Shown: positions 23,283 to 31,161 of the stretch, one piece after another
Layout of the letters: every line of letters begins with the position of its first letter
Numbering within the stretch: position 1 is the first letter of the stretch
Assembly (NCBI GenBank): GCA_045576735.1
Contig: JAZNGZ010000107.1
Location: forward strand, 1-37,616
Origin: RGIG4079 sp045576735
Lineage (GTDB): Bacteria > Bacteroidota > Bacteroidia > Bacteroidales > Muribaculaceae
Direction of reading: 5' to 3'
Length of the DNA stretch: 37,616 nucleotides
Notes under the pieces: generated by a model
What the model was told of the DNA's origin: nothing
Seen by the model: only the letters and a program-made list of their open reading frames with translations
The model's database searches: none
Position numbers and translations under genes: made by a program

Positions 23283-25070
23283 ATGAAAAATATAAGAAAC
23301 TTTTGTATTATTGCTCATATCGACCATGGTAAGTCTACATTGGCCGACCGTTTGCTAGAATTTACTAATACGGTAGAACAAAAAGATTTGCAAGCACAAG
23401 TGCTTGATGATATGGATTTGGAGCGTGAACGAGGTATAACAATCAAAAGTCATGCAATTCAAATGCAATATTCATTAAATGAGGAGCAATATACATTAAA
23501 CCTTATTGATACTCCGGGGCACGTTGACTTCTCATATGAAGTGTCGCGCTCAATTGCTGCGTGCGAAGGGGCTTTGCTCATTGTTGATGCTTCGCAAGGA
23601 ATTCAAGCGCAAACGATTTCAAACCTTTATATGGCAATTGATAATGATTTGGAAATTATCCCCGTTGTTAATAAGGTTGACCTTGATAGCGCAAAGCCTG
23701 AGGAGGTAGAAGATCAGATTGTTGATTTGTTGGGTTGTGACCCTAGTGAGATTATTCGAGCTAGTGGGAAAACCGGGATTGGAATTCCTGAAATACTTCA
23801 AGCGATTATTGAACGAGTTCCTGCTCCTCAAGGTGATCCCGATGCTCCATTACAAGCTTTGATTTTTGACTCGGTGTTTAACCCCTTCCGTGGTATTATT
23901 GCATACTTTAAGATTGTAAATGGTCGTATTCGCAAGAATGATTTTGTGAAGTTTGTTGCAACCGGAAAGGAATATCATGCCGATGAAATTGGCGTGTTGA
24001 AACTTGATATGGTTCCTGGACAAGAACTTTCGGCTGGAAATGTAGGGTACATTATTTCAGGTATCAAGACGTCTAAAGAAGTGAAAGTGGGAGACACAAT
24101 TACTCACGTTCAAGCACCATGTGATGCCGCTATTGAGGGATTTGAAGAAGTTAAACCTATGGTGTTTGCCGGTGTTTATCCCATAGAGACTGAAGATTAT
24201 GAAAATCTTCGTGCATCTCTTGAAAAACTTCAGCTCAATGATGCTTCTCTTACTTTCCAACCCGAGTCATCAATGGCATTGGGTTTTGGTTTCCGTTGCG
24301 GTTTCTTGGGACTTTTGCATATGGAAATAGTGCAAGAGCGACTTGGACGAGAGTTTGATATGGATGTAATCACTACCGTACCTAACGTTTCTTATCGAGT
24401 ATATGATAAAAAAGGAGAAATGTCGGAGGTGCATAATCCGTCGGGATTGCCCGATATTACACTTATCGACCATATCGAAGAGCCATATATTCGTGCTTCA
24501 GTTATTACTGTTGCTGATTATATTGGCCCAATAATGACATTGTGCCTAGGTAAACGCGGTGAGTTAGTGAAACAAGAGTATATATCAGGTAATCGTATGG
24601 AGATTATTTTCGATATGCCATTGGGTGAAATTGTAATTGACTTCTATGATAAACTGAAATCAATTTCAAAGGGCTATGCGTCATTTGATTATCATATTCA
24701 TGACTTCAGAGAATCAAAATTGATTAAACTCGACATCTTGCTTAATGGTGAAAGTGTTGATGCGCTTAGTACATTGACTCATGTTGATAATGCAGTATCA
24801 TTTGGTCGTCGCATGTGTGAAAAACTAAAAGAACTGATTCCTCGTCAGCAATTTGATATCGCTATTCAAGCAGCAATTGGTGCAAAGATTATTGCTCGTG
24901 AAACAATTAAAGCTGTGCGTAAAGACGTTACTGCAAAATGTTATGGTGGTGATATTTCTCGTAAACGCAAACTTCTTGAAAAGCAAAAGAAGGGTAAAAA
25001 ACGCATGAAACAAATTGGTTCGGTTGAAGTGCCACAAAAGGCTTTTTTGGCGGTGCTTAAATTGGATTAG
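23283..25070 (+). CDS. lepA: Elongation factor 4 (LepA)
   Basis: Ribosome-binding translational GTPase that acts in back-translocation and initiation/ribosome assembly. At 595 residues it has the family's full length. GTPase motifs are AHIDHGKST (G1, ~11-19), ERGITI (G2), DTPGHVDFSYEV (G3, ~80-91) and NKVD (G4). The EF-G-like domains follow, with LepA-specific C-terminal blocks LVKQEYISGNRMEI and a basic end SRKRKLLEKQKKGKKRMK that contacts tRNA and 23S rRNA. It is a single-gene unit with its own promoter and a strong terminator. It is LepA rather than EF-G because domain IV is absent and the C-terminal domain is present. Confidence 0.98.
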   Translation: MKNIRNFCIIAHIDHGKSTLADRLLEFTNTVEQKDLQAQVLDDMDLERERGITIKSHAIQMQYSLNEEQYTLNLIDTPGHVDFSYEVSRSIAACEGALLIVDASQGIQAQTISNLYMAIDNDLEIIPVVNKVDLDSAKPEEVEDQIVDLLGCDPSEIIRASGKTGIGIPEILQAIIERVPAPQGDPDAPLQALIFDSVFNPFRGIIAYFKIVNGRIRKNDFVKFVATGKEYHADEIGVLKLDMVPGQELSAGNVGYIISGIKTSKEVKVGDTITHVQAPCDAAIEGFEEVKPMVFAGVYPIETEDYENLRASLEKLQLNDASLTFQPESSMALGFGFRCGFLGLLHMEIVQERLGREFDMDVITTVPNVSYRVYDKKGEMSEVHNPSGLPDITLIDHIEEPYIRASVITVADYIGPIMTLCLGKRGELVKQEYISGNRMEIIFDMPLGEIVIDFYDKLKSISKGYASFDYHIHDFRESKLIKLDILLNGESVDALSTLTHVDNAVSFGRRMCEKLKELIPRQQFDIAIQAAIGAKIIARETIKAVRKDVTAKCYGGDISRKRKLLEKQKKGKKRMKQIGSVEVPQKAFLAVLKLD

Positions 25071-25106
25071 TGATGTTTTAACGAATATATTAATTGGTAC
25101 AAATTG

Positions 25107-25146
25107 GAACATTTGCGTAATTATTTGGCGCAAATGTTCTTTTTTT
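25107..25146 (+). terminator. Terminator of lepA
   Basis: Perfect 11-bp stem GAACATTTGCG (25107-25117) with CGCAAATGTTC (25129-25139), 11-nt loop, then seven T. Confidence 0.92.
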
Positions 25147-25179
25147 GCTCTGAAATTTGCAAATTTCACATTTAAATGT

Positions 25180-25187
25180 TAATTTTG
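25180..25187 (+). promoter_or_regulatory. -7 box of the rprXY operon
   Basis: TAATTTTG matches TAnnTTTG. It implies a leader of about 110 nt to ATG 25301, longer than most in this window; no obvious structure was seen in it. Confidence 0.5.
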
Positions 25188-25300
25188 ACGCGTAATGTTA
25201 AAATTGATGCTTGCATAATATTTTTTTTATAAACAAAACAGCATTTAAATTGTTAACATAATAAAGTTTAATTATCTGAATCTCAAAGAATAAACACGGT

Positions 25301-26836
25301 ATGAAAAAATCAACAATTTGGATTTTGGCAATTTTAATGGGGCTCACATTTATGGGGTTGCTATATGTCCAGATTTCATATATGAAAAACATGATAAGAA
25401 TGCGTGAAGACCACTTCCGCGAAGGTGTTATCGGTAGTTTGAATGCGGTGGCAAGTATGCTCGAACGCGATGAAACTCGTTATTTCTTAGAAGATGATGC
25501 CTCAAAAATGGCAGCTGGAATGGAATTTTCAAATGTTGATGGAGAGTTACCTAATCAAACTGGGATTATATATTCATTTAAGACTTCTGCGGGAGTAGAA
25601 GCCGACCTTAAAATTTCAGGTGACCCTGAGAAGATTAATAAGATAAAGCTAGCTCAAAACGATTTGAAAAATGACCATTATAAATCTTTAAAGGAGAAAA
25701 TTAAAGGTCAATATATGTATCAAAAGGCATTGATTGATGAGGTAATATTAAATATTCTCAATCAGGCTAGTGATCGACCAATTCGCGAGAGAGCCGATTC
25801 GGCGATAGTTGAATCTTATTTGAGAGCTGAGCTAAAAGATAATGGACTGGAAATACCTTTTGAGTTTGCGTTGCTTAACCGATATGGTAAGCCGGTATAT
25901 AATACAGAAGGATATGTTTTTGACCCTGTCGACAAAAGTCAGTTTGCATCTCAAACACTATTTCATACCGATCCGGAGACAAAACAATATCTTTTAAATG
26001 TCTATTTCCCAACTAAAGATGATTATATTTTCTCGTCGGTGAGATTTATGATTCCTTCATTTGCATTTACTATTATATTATTGATTATATTCATTTTTAC
26101 AATAATAGTGGTGTTCCGTCAAAAAAAACTCACTGAAATGAAAAATGACTTCATCAATAATATGACACATGAGTTTAAGACTCCTATATCATCAATTTCT
26201 TTGGCAGCTCAAATGCTAAACGATAGTTCGGTGAGAAAATCTCCTGAGATGTTGCAACACATTTCGTCAGTTATAAACGATGAAACTAAACGCTTAAGAT
26301 TTCAAGTTGAGAAGGTGTTGCAAATGTCAATGTTTGAAAGGCAAAAAGCTACCCTTAAATTACAAGAGGTTGATGCTAACGCCGCAATTGATAATATCGT
26401 TCACACTTTTAAACTCAAAGTGGAAAAGTATGGTGGACAAATTGAAGCTCACTTAGATGCTGAAGACCCTATCGTGAATGTAGATGAAATGCATTTTACA
26501 AATGTTGTGTTTAATTTGCTTGATAATGCGGTGAAATATCGTAGAGAAGATGTGCCGTTGAAACTCGTTGTTTCTTCTCATAATAAGTCAAACAACAAAC
26601 TTGTTATCTCTATTGCCGACAATGGAATAGGCATAAAAAAAGAGAATCATAAACGCATATTTGAAAAATTTTATCGCGTTTCAACAGGAAATCGTCATGA
26701 TGTAAAAGGTTTCGGTCTTGGTCTAGCTTATGTGTATAAGATGGTTCACGAGTTGGGCGGTGAGATTCATGTCGAAAGCGAACTTAATGTAGGAACAAAA
26801 TTTATAATAACATTACCATTAATAACTAAAAACTAA
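25301..26836 (+). CDS. rprX: Sensor histidine kinase, RprX-like
   Basis: Inner-membrane sensor of a two-component system; it autophosphorylates on His290 and passes the phosphate to the regulator encoded next to it. The 511-residue protein has membrane spans at ~7-27 and ~249-272, flanking a periplasmic sensor of about 220 residues, and no evident HAMP. The kinase core follows: H-box NDFINNMTHEFKTPIS (282-297), N-box NVVFNLLDNAVKY (401-413), ADNGIGI and GFGLGLAYVYKMV. It matches Bacteroides RprX in layout and partner. The signal is unknown; RprXY was originally linked to tetracycline-efflux regulation when expressed in E. coli and later to stress and Na+-linked genes in Porphyromonas. The regulator starts 5 nt after the stop. 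Confidence 0.9.
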   Translation: MKKSTIWILAILMGLTFMGLLYVQISYMKNMIRMREDHFREGVIGSLNAVASMLERDETRYFLEDDASKMAAGMEFSNVDGELPNQTGIIYSFKTSAGVEADLKISGDPEKINKIKLAQNDLKNDHYKSLKEKIKGQYMYQKALIDEVILNILNQASDRPIRERADSAIVESYLRAELKDNGLEIPFEFALLNRYGKPVYNTEGYVFDPVDKSQFASQTLFHTDPETKQYLLNVYFPTKDDYIFSSVRFMIPSFAFTIILLIIFIFTIIVVFRQKKLTEMKNDFINNMTHEFKTPISSISLAAQMLNDSSVRKSPEMLQHISSVINDETKRLRFQVEKVLQMSMFERQKATLKLQEVDANAAIDNIVHTFKLKVEKYGGQIEAHLDAEDPIVNVDEMHFTNVVFNLLDNAVKYRREDVPLKLVVSSHNKSNNKLVISIADNGIGIKKENHKRIFEKFYRVSTGNRHDVKGFGLGLAYVYKMVHELGGEIHVESELNVGTKFIITLPLITKN

Positions 26837-26841
26837 AAATT

Positions 26842-27549
26842 ATGGAAGATCGTATGCGTATTCTTTTATGCGAAGATGATGAAAATCTTGGCATGTTATT
26901 GAGAGAATATCTCCAAGCTAAAGGCTTTAATGCCGACCTTTATGCCGATGGCGAAAGTGGATACAAGGCTTTTTTAAAAGGTAAATATGATATTTGTGTG
27001 CTTGATGTGATGATGCCTAAAAAGGATGGTTTCGCATTGGCTCAAGAAATTCGTACAGTAAATAGTGAAGTACCGGTAATATTCCTCACTGCTAAATCAT
27101 TAAAGGAAGATATTCTTGAAGGCTTCAAGATTGGCGCCGATGATTATATTACCAAACCATTCTCAATGGAAGAACTAGTATTCCGCATTGAAGCCATTCT
27201 TCGTCGTGTAAAAGGTAAAAAAGGTAAAGAAATCACTATGTACAAGATAGGCAAATTCACTTTTGACACTCAAAAGCAAGTGCTTATGATTGAAGACAAG
27301 GTGACTAAATTGACTACTAAAGAGTCAGAACTTCTTAGCCTTCTTTGTGCACATGTAAATGAAATTCTTGAACGAAACTTTGCATTGAAAACAATTTGGA
27401 TTGACGACAATTATTTCAATGCTCGAAGCATGGACGTTTATATCACCAAACTTCGCAAACATCTCAAAGAGGATCCTTCTATCGAAATCATCAATATTCA
27501 TGGTAAGGGATATAAACTCATTGCCCCCGACGCTGATAAAAACAAGTAA
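26842..27549 (+). CDS. rprY: OmpR-family response regulator, RprY-like
   Basis: Cytoplasmic DNA-binding regulator paired with the kinase upstream. The 235-residue protein has a receiver domain (~5-120) with the acidic pocket Glu11/Asp12/Asp13, phosphoacceptor Asp55 in LDVMMPKKDG, Thr83 and Lys105, and a C-terminal winged helix (~130-230) ending NIHGKGYKLI. The sequence agrees closely with what I recall of Bacteroides RprY, including TKESELLSLLCAHVNEIL (by position ~168-185) and IDDNYFNARSMDVYITKLRKHL. A start at 26842 gives MEDRMRILLCEDD; Met5 is an alternative. A strong terminator follows. Confidence 0.93.
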   Translation: MEDRMRILLCEDDENLGMLLREYLQAKGFNADLYADGESGYKAFLKGKYDICVLDVMMPKKDGFALAQEIRTVNSEVPVIFLTAKSLKEDILEGFKIGADDYITKPFSMEELVFRIEAILRRVKGKKGKEITMYKIGKFTFDTQKQVLMIEDKVTKLTTKESELLSLLCAHVNEILERNFALKTIWIDDNYFNARSMDVYITKLRKHLKEDPSIEIINIHGKGYKLIAPDADKNK

Positions 27550-27576
27550 TAAAGCTTCTTAAACATATATATTATT

Positions 27577-27607
27577 AAGCGCGACAAAGAGATGTCGCGC
27601 TTTTTTA
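27577..27607 (+). terminator. Terminator of rprXY
   Basis: Perfect 10-bp stem AAGCGCGACA (27577-27586) with TGTCGCGCTT (27593-27602), 6-nt loop, T-run. Confidence 0.93.
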
Positions 27608-28037
27608 TGCTACCTATATTAGAGTCACCATTTATGAGAGGTGTAAAAGAAAAAGAGTGGAAATCTTCACAGATGCCACTCTTAAATTCCTACACACATA
27701 GTACTTAATGTTAGATTCAGTCGTCTATTTTGAAATTATATGAAAAAGCTTTGAATAACTTGTTGTTTTTATTAGGTATCTTATTTTGGTTAAAAAGATT
27801 TGTCATTTATTTTCATAACAAAGTAAATAAATTATTTTGAAATAAATAGCATTTTGAAAATATGTTGTTTAACATATGATTTATAAATCGTTTTATTATG
27901 CTGTTTATGTATAACGATTGAAAGGCGTTATCTTTTATTGGGTTTGAATTTGTAGTTATTCTGCGATGAAATGTATTAAATTGTTACATTCTTAAAATTG
28001 GTTAAATTGATGGACTGCTGTGGCAAAATGCAAAAAA
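27608..28037. other. A/T-rich gap with one orphan hairpin
   Basis: About 430 bp without a coding frame between two terminators. It contains a strong stem-loop: AAGAGTGG (27653-27660) with CCACTCTT (27676-27683), continued inside by ATCT/AGAT. On the minus strand the hairpin is followed by TTTTTCTTTT, as in a terminator. A near-match to a minus-strand -7 box (CAAAGTAA on the plus strand near 27822) is the only promoter-like sequence noticed. Nothing else stands out. Confidence 0.4.
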
Positions 28038-28067
28038 CAAGTTTGGCTATTTTATAACCAAACTTGT
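28032..28067 (-). terminator. Terminator of the alpha-amylase gene
   Basis: ACAAGTTTGG (28037-28046) pairs with CCAAACTTGT (28058-28067), with TAT/ATA inside. On the minus strand it is followed by a T-run from the AAAAAA at 28032-28037. Confidence 0.85.
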
Positions 28068-28101
28068 AGTATGAATTAAACTATAAATATTGCTGTGATG
28101 A

Positions 28102-29523
28102 TTAATAAATGATATATGTGGCTAGAGGTTCAAGTTTTCCTTTGATTTTGCCATTTTTTACTTTGACGATAGCTCCTGATACTCGGTCGGTGTATTCTCC
28201 GTCGGCAAGTGTAGTAGCTAAATTATATTTGGCTTTTTGAGTTGAGAAATTTACAAGCACAATGCCTCTAGAACCACGAGCAACTTCAACTACAGCGCCA
28301 TTGTCTGAAGTGAATACTTGTTCCGGTTCACCTTTCATCTCTTTGCGGAAATTGTTTACGGCAACAACTGCTGGGTGTTTAAATTCGTCATTCCCTTTTT
28401 CGCCTACACGATTATTGCCCCAATAGTTCTCGCGAGTGCTACCTGCGGGACGGCTATAGAATAGGGGAGTGCCACCATTGCGAGCGGTGAGGAATACCCA
28501 TGCTACGCGTATTTGCTCGTCGGTCATACCGGCCGATTCGTGAGCGTTGCAATAAGTGTCGTGTGATTCAACCCATGTCACCAATTTACCGGCTTCTACC
28601 GGATGATGCCATGATTTGAGGTCAGACGCATTGTACGAACCTTTGTTTACAGCTTCGCGTAGGGCATGACCATAGCTGCTTGCAGTTTGGTCAATATATT
28701 CGGCATACTCCAACTCTTTCACATTTTTATCTTGAAGCACTTCGCCATAGATAAACAAGCTGTCAGGCATAAGAAGAGATAACCCTTTCACCCCTTCACG
28801 ACCTGTAGCGATATCCCAGAAATTATTACGTTCCGATTTAGGATCAAGAGGGTCGGAGGGTAATCCTATATGCTTTGCAGTATCATAACGGAAGCCGCGA
28901 GCGCCAAGATTGATTAGGTCATTAACATATTGAAGATAGTAATATTGAAAATCGGGATTTTCAGTATTAACATCGGGAAGCCCACCCATTTCGCCTGTGG
29001 TACATTCCATGCGGTCATTCCATTTCGTAATGGGCTTGAATCCGTTTGCATGATATAGGTTTTCGTGTCCACCTACAGCATTGTCAAGACCGGGTAACAC
29101 TGCATTGTGGTCAATTGCGGTGTGGTTAGGTAATACGTCGACAATTATTTTTACATTGTATTTATATGCGCTGTCGCACATTGATTTAAACTCATCGCGA
29201 GAACCGAGCATATAGTTTCCAATCTTCCAGTCGGTGGGTTGATAATAATAATACCATTTCCCTTTCACGCTATCGCCGGGTTGGCTGAAGAGTGCCATTC
29301 CGCCATCTTCGCCCACATAACAAGTGTTGGCTGGTGATGTTTGTACATAGTCATAACCGGCTGCCGCAATATCCTTCATGTTGTCAGCAATAGTGTTGAA
29401 CGACCACGACCAAGCGTGTAGGATTACTTTGTCGGAATCTTTGGTGAAATTAGAGGCTGCTGCATCTATTCCCAAGCCCGATACGGCAACAATTGCCGAT
29501 AGTGTTATTAATTTGAATTTCAT
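28102..29523 (-). CDS. Exported alpha-amylase, GH13
   Basis: Secreted or periplasmic glycoside hydrolase that cuts internal alpha-1,4 bonds of starch or maltodextrin. The 473-residue protein has a signal peptide (~1-23, cleavage near AAA-S) and a compact GH13 barrel with conserved regions I-IV: DVLPNH (129-134), RYDTAKH with nucleophile Asp214, acid/base Glu261 in YGEV, and ESHD with Asp322. A beta-sandwich domain C ends the protein (~395-473). No carbohydrate-binding module, lipobox or sus genes are present, so it is not a surface SusG-type enzyme. It resembles small single-domain amylases such as barley/Bacillus type in layout. It has its own promoter with a perfect 13-bp inverted repeat just upstream. 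Confidence 0.93.
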   Translation of the reverse strand: MKFKLITLSAIVAVSGLGIDAAASNFTKDSDKVILHAWSWSFNTIADNMKDIAAAGYDYVQTSPANTCYVGEDGGMALFSQPGDSVKGKWYYYYQPTDWKIGNYMLGSRDEFKSMCDSAYKYNVKIIVDVLPNHTAIDHNAVLPGLDNAVGGHENLYHANGFKPITKWNDRMECTTGEMGGLPDVNTENPDFQYYYLQYVNDLINLGARGFRYDTAKHIGLPSDPLDPKSERNNFWDIATGREGVKGLSLLMPDSLFIYGEVLQDKNVKELEYAEYIDQTASSYGHALREAVNKGSYNASDLKSWHHPVEAGKLVTWVESHDTYCNAHESAGMTDEQIRVAWVFLTARNGGTPLFYSRPAGSTRENYWGNNRVGEKGNDEFKHPAVVAVNNFRKEMKGEPEQVFTSDNGAVVEVARGSRGIVLVNFSTQKAKYNLATTLADGEYTDRVSGAIVKVKNGKIKGKLEPLATYIIY

Positions 29524-29559
29524 GAGCTATAATGATTTAATAATTATTTTACGCAACTC

Positions 29560-29567
29560 CAAAGATA
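29560..29567 (-). promoter_or_regulatory. -7 box of the alpha-amylase promoter
   Basis: Minus strand reads TATCTTTG, giving a leader of about 33 nt before ATG 29523. Confidence 0.65.
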
Positions 29568-29592
29568 CAAATAATTTTCACCACATAAACAC

Positions 29593-29629
29593 AAATACCA
29601 CAAAAAAAACAGAATCTTTTGTGGTATTT
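29593..29629. promoter_or_regulatory. Perfect 13-bp inverted repeat upstream of the amylase promoter
   Basis: AAATACCACAAAA (29593-29605) is the exact reverse complement of TTTTGTGGTATTT (29617-29629), with an 11-bp spacer. It is centred roughly 58 bp upstream of the predicted amylase transcript start and about 110 bp past the end of the ADP-ribosylglycohydrolase gene. It may be an operator for a starch-responsive regulator or the terminator of the preceding minus-strand operon. Confidence 0.6.
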
Positions 29630-29721
29630 AATACTTATTTGTTGTTTGTTTGAGGTTATAACTTATTCCGTTTTATAAATGAATCGGGAGCCTCTCCACA
29701 ACCAATTCATAAATTTTGTTG

Positions 29722-30681
29722 TTATTGGTTTGTGAATTTATTAATACAAAGATTAGAGAATTTTTCGCATGTGGCGCGATATTCATCGGTTTTATACATT
29801 TTTTCAACATAATGCGATGGAATAGAACTGAACCCAAATTTTGCGCCTAAAATGGCACATGCTATTGACGCATTGGTGTCAGCATCGCCTCCTTCATTCA
29901 CCACATCGATTAATCCCGACGTGAAATCGGGGCTATGCCAATAAACCCAGAGTGCCGCAGTTAAAGCACGCAATGTGTAGCCAATCGACTTTTCTTCATC
30001 AAGGTCGAGTTCACTGATGTCGTTGCTTTCTTTGGCTAAAGTAACCCATTCTGCTATTCGTGAGTCATATCGATTGGCTATTTCTATAATTTCATCATAG
30101 CTCAATTCCTTGTTGTTCCACACTAGATTGTTTATAATCAAAGATGCAATCACGCACGACCCTACGCATCGAGGGTCATAGTGAGTCACCATGCATGCTT
30201 TTTCTGCATTTTCGATTACATATTCATTCCATAAGCCTACCACCGATGTTCGCATCAATCCACCATTTGGAGCACTATTCTTATCAGTTAGTTCCCACAC
30301 GATTTTAGATGTTTCAATTGGAGCCTCAAGCCACCCTGGAGCATGAATAATCTTGTATGTTAGAGCCCCGCACCCCATACCGTCGGTTTCATACCAATTA
30401 AGAATGTTTTTGGCAAGAGTATTGGGATTGATACCATTATCGCTCAATAATGCATTGAGAATACAAAGCATTTGGTCAGTGTCGTCAGTAAATTCCCCCG
30501 GCTTCCATAGCCTCACATGAGCAAAAGGAATAATCTCATCATATCGTTGGAGCTTGTTTGGATACATTCGTTTCATGCCATCGGCATATTGACCTTCTCC
30601 TCCCAATCCAAGAGCATCACCAATAGCTTGCCCATAAAGGCATCCCATCATTCGGTCATAAATTTGTTCTTTTGTCATCAT
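29722..30681 (-). CDS. ADP-ribosylglycohydrolase family protein (DraG/ARH-like)
   Basis: Cytoplasmic hydrolase of the ARH/DraG fold, which removes ADP-ribose from arginine or other acceptors using two metal ions. The 319-residue protein shows GQAIGDALGLGGEG near the N-terminus, the first metal cluster FTDDTDQ (64-70; Thr65, Asp66, Asp67) and the second NEGGDADTNASI (262-273; Asp266, Asp268, Thr269), so catalytic residues look complete. Two ATGs are adjacent (30681 and 30678); either can be the start. The small FtsZ-like gene lies 40 nt upstream in the same direction and both start codons are preceded by nearly the same ~21-bp sequence. The substrate is unknown; some family members act on ADP-ribosylated proteins, others on small molecules. 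Confidence 0.92.
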   Translation of the reverse strand: MMTKEQIYDRMMGCLYGQAIGDALGLGGEGQYADGMKRMYPNKLQRYDEIIPFAHVRLWKPGEFTDDTDQMLCILNALLSDNGINPNTLAKNILNWYETDGMGCGALTYKIIHAPGWLEAPIETSKIVWELTDKNSAPNGGLMRTSVVGLWNEYVIENAEKACMVTHYDPRCVGSCVIASLIINNLVWNNKELSYDEIIEIANRYDSRIAEWVTLAKESNDISELDLDEEKSIGYTLRALTAALWVYWHSPDFTSGLIDVVNEGGDADTNASIACAILGAKFGFSSIPSHYVEKMYKTDEYRATCEKFSNLCINKFTNQ

Positions 30682-30701
30682 TAGTTAAGTGGTTTAAGGT
30701 T
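30681..30701. repeat. Leader repeat copy A (before the ADP-ribosylglycohydrolase)
   Basis: Plus-strand pattern TTAGTTAAGTGGTTTAAGG plus two bases; 19 of 21 positions are identical to 30998-31018. On the coding strand it lies immediately upstream of the start codon. Confidence 0.7.
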
Positions 30702-30721
30702 CTTTGATAAATGTAATAGTA

Positions 30722-30988
30722 TTAATCTTTTATATGTTTGTTGATGATTTCGCCTATTTGTTCTTCTACATTTTCGGCAAGCATTCGGCACAAATTTGGA
30801 CTTGGGTGTGCTGGTAAATTCGGGTTCCCATTCATTTCCCTTAAATCATAATAAGGGATATTTTCCGCAAGATTTTGGCACCCCATGCCTATCCCTATAT
30901 AATTAGCCTCGGGAATTCCCACTTTTTTCATGTTCTCTACGGCAAAGATACCTCCTCCGCCAACGCCAATAATTAAAATTTTACTCAT
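30722..30988 (-). CDS. Truncated-FtsZ-like 88-residue protein
   Basis: A small cytoplasmic protein that looks like the first part of the FtsZ GTPase domain and nothing more. It starts KILIIGVGGGGIFAVENM, the FtsZ nucleotide-binding strand and loop (Gly8-Gly13), followed by NYIGIGMGCQNL where FtsZ has the EFIAVNTDAQAL strand. It ends with HPSPNLCRMLAENVEEQI, aligning with the GANPEVGRKAAEE helix. It stops just before the place of the tubulin signature GGGTGTG, so GTP hydrolysis and polymerisation like FtsZ are not expected. The DNA after the stop does not continue the domain in another frame, so it seems a natural short protein rather than a fresh truncation. It has a -7 box and forms an operon with the ADP-ribosylglycohydrolase 40 nt downstream. 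Family assignment is by eye. Confidence 0.7.
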   Translation of the reverse strand: MSKILIIGVGGGGIFAVENMKKVGIPEANYIGIGMGCQNLAENIPYYDLREMNGNPNLPAHPSPNLCRMLAENVEEQIGEIINKHIKD

Positions 30989-30997
30989 CGGAATTTA

Positions 30998-31018
30998 TTA
31001 GTTAAGTAGTTTAAAGTT
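30998..31018. repeat. Leader repeat copy B (before the FtsZ-like gene)
   Basis: Plus-strand pattern TTAGTTAAGTAGTTTAAAG plus two bases, 19/21 identical to 30681-30701. It ends about 10 bp upstream of ATG 30988, inside the predicted leader. Confidence 0.7.
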
Positions 31019-31040
31019 GCAATGTGTTTTAATGACACTA

Positions 31041-31048
31041 CAAAATTA
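31041..31048 (-). promoter_or_regulatory. -7 box of the FtsZ-like/ADP-ribosylglycohydrolase operon
   Basis: Minus strand reads TAATTTTG, matching TAnnTTTG; predicted leader of about 49 nt, containing repeat copy B. Confidence 0.55.
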
Positions 31049-31161
31049 AATAATAAGAAGTGATTTTGCAAATAAAATGAGGAGTTTTATTAAAACTAAA
31101 ATATTGAATTATATGTTGTACTTAAAATAAGTTGGGTAAAAATGTAAAAATTGTAAAGATT

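Noticed and set aside
29378..29653. 91-residue plus-strand reading frame overlapping the amylase start
   Set aside because: It is antisense to the amylase signal peptide and promoter and shows no coding character.
31132..31161. TTG start of the flavodoxin-fold reductase
   Set aside because: It would add a lysine-rich extension not seen in the family; ATG 31162 fits the first beta strand directly.
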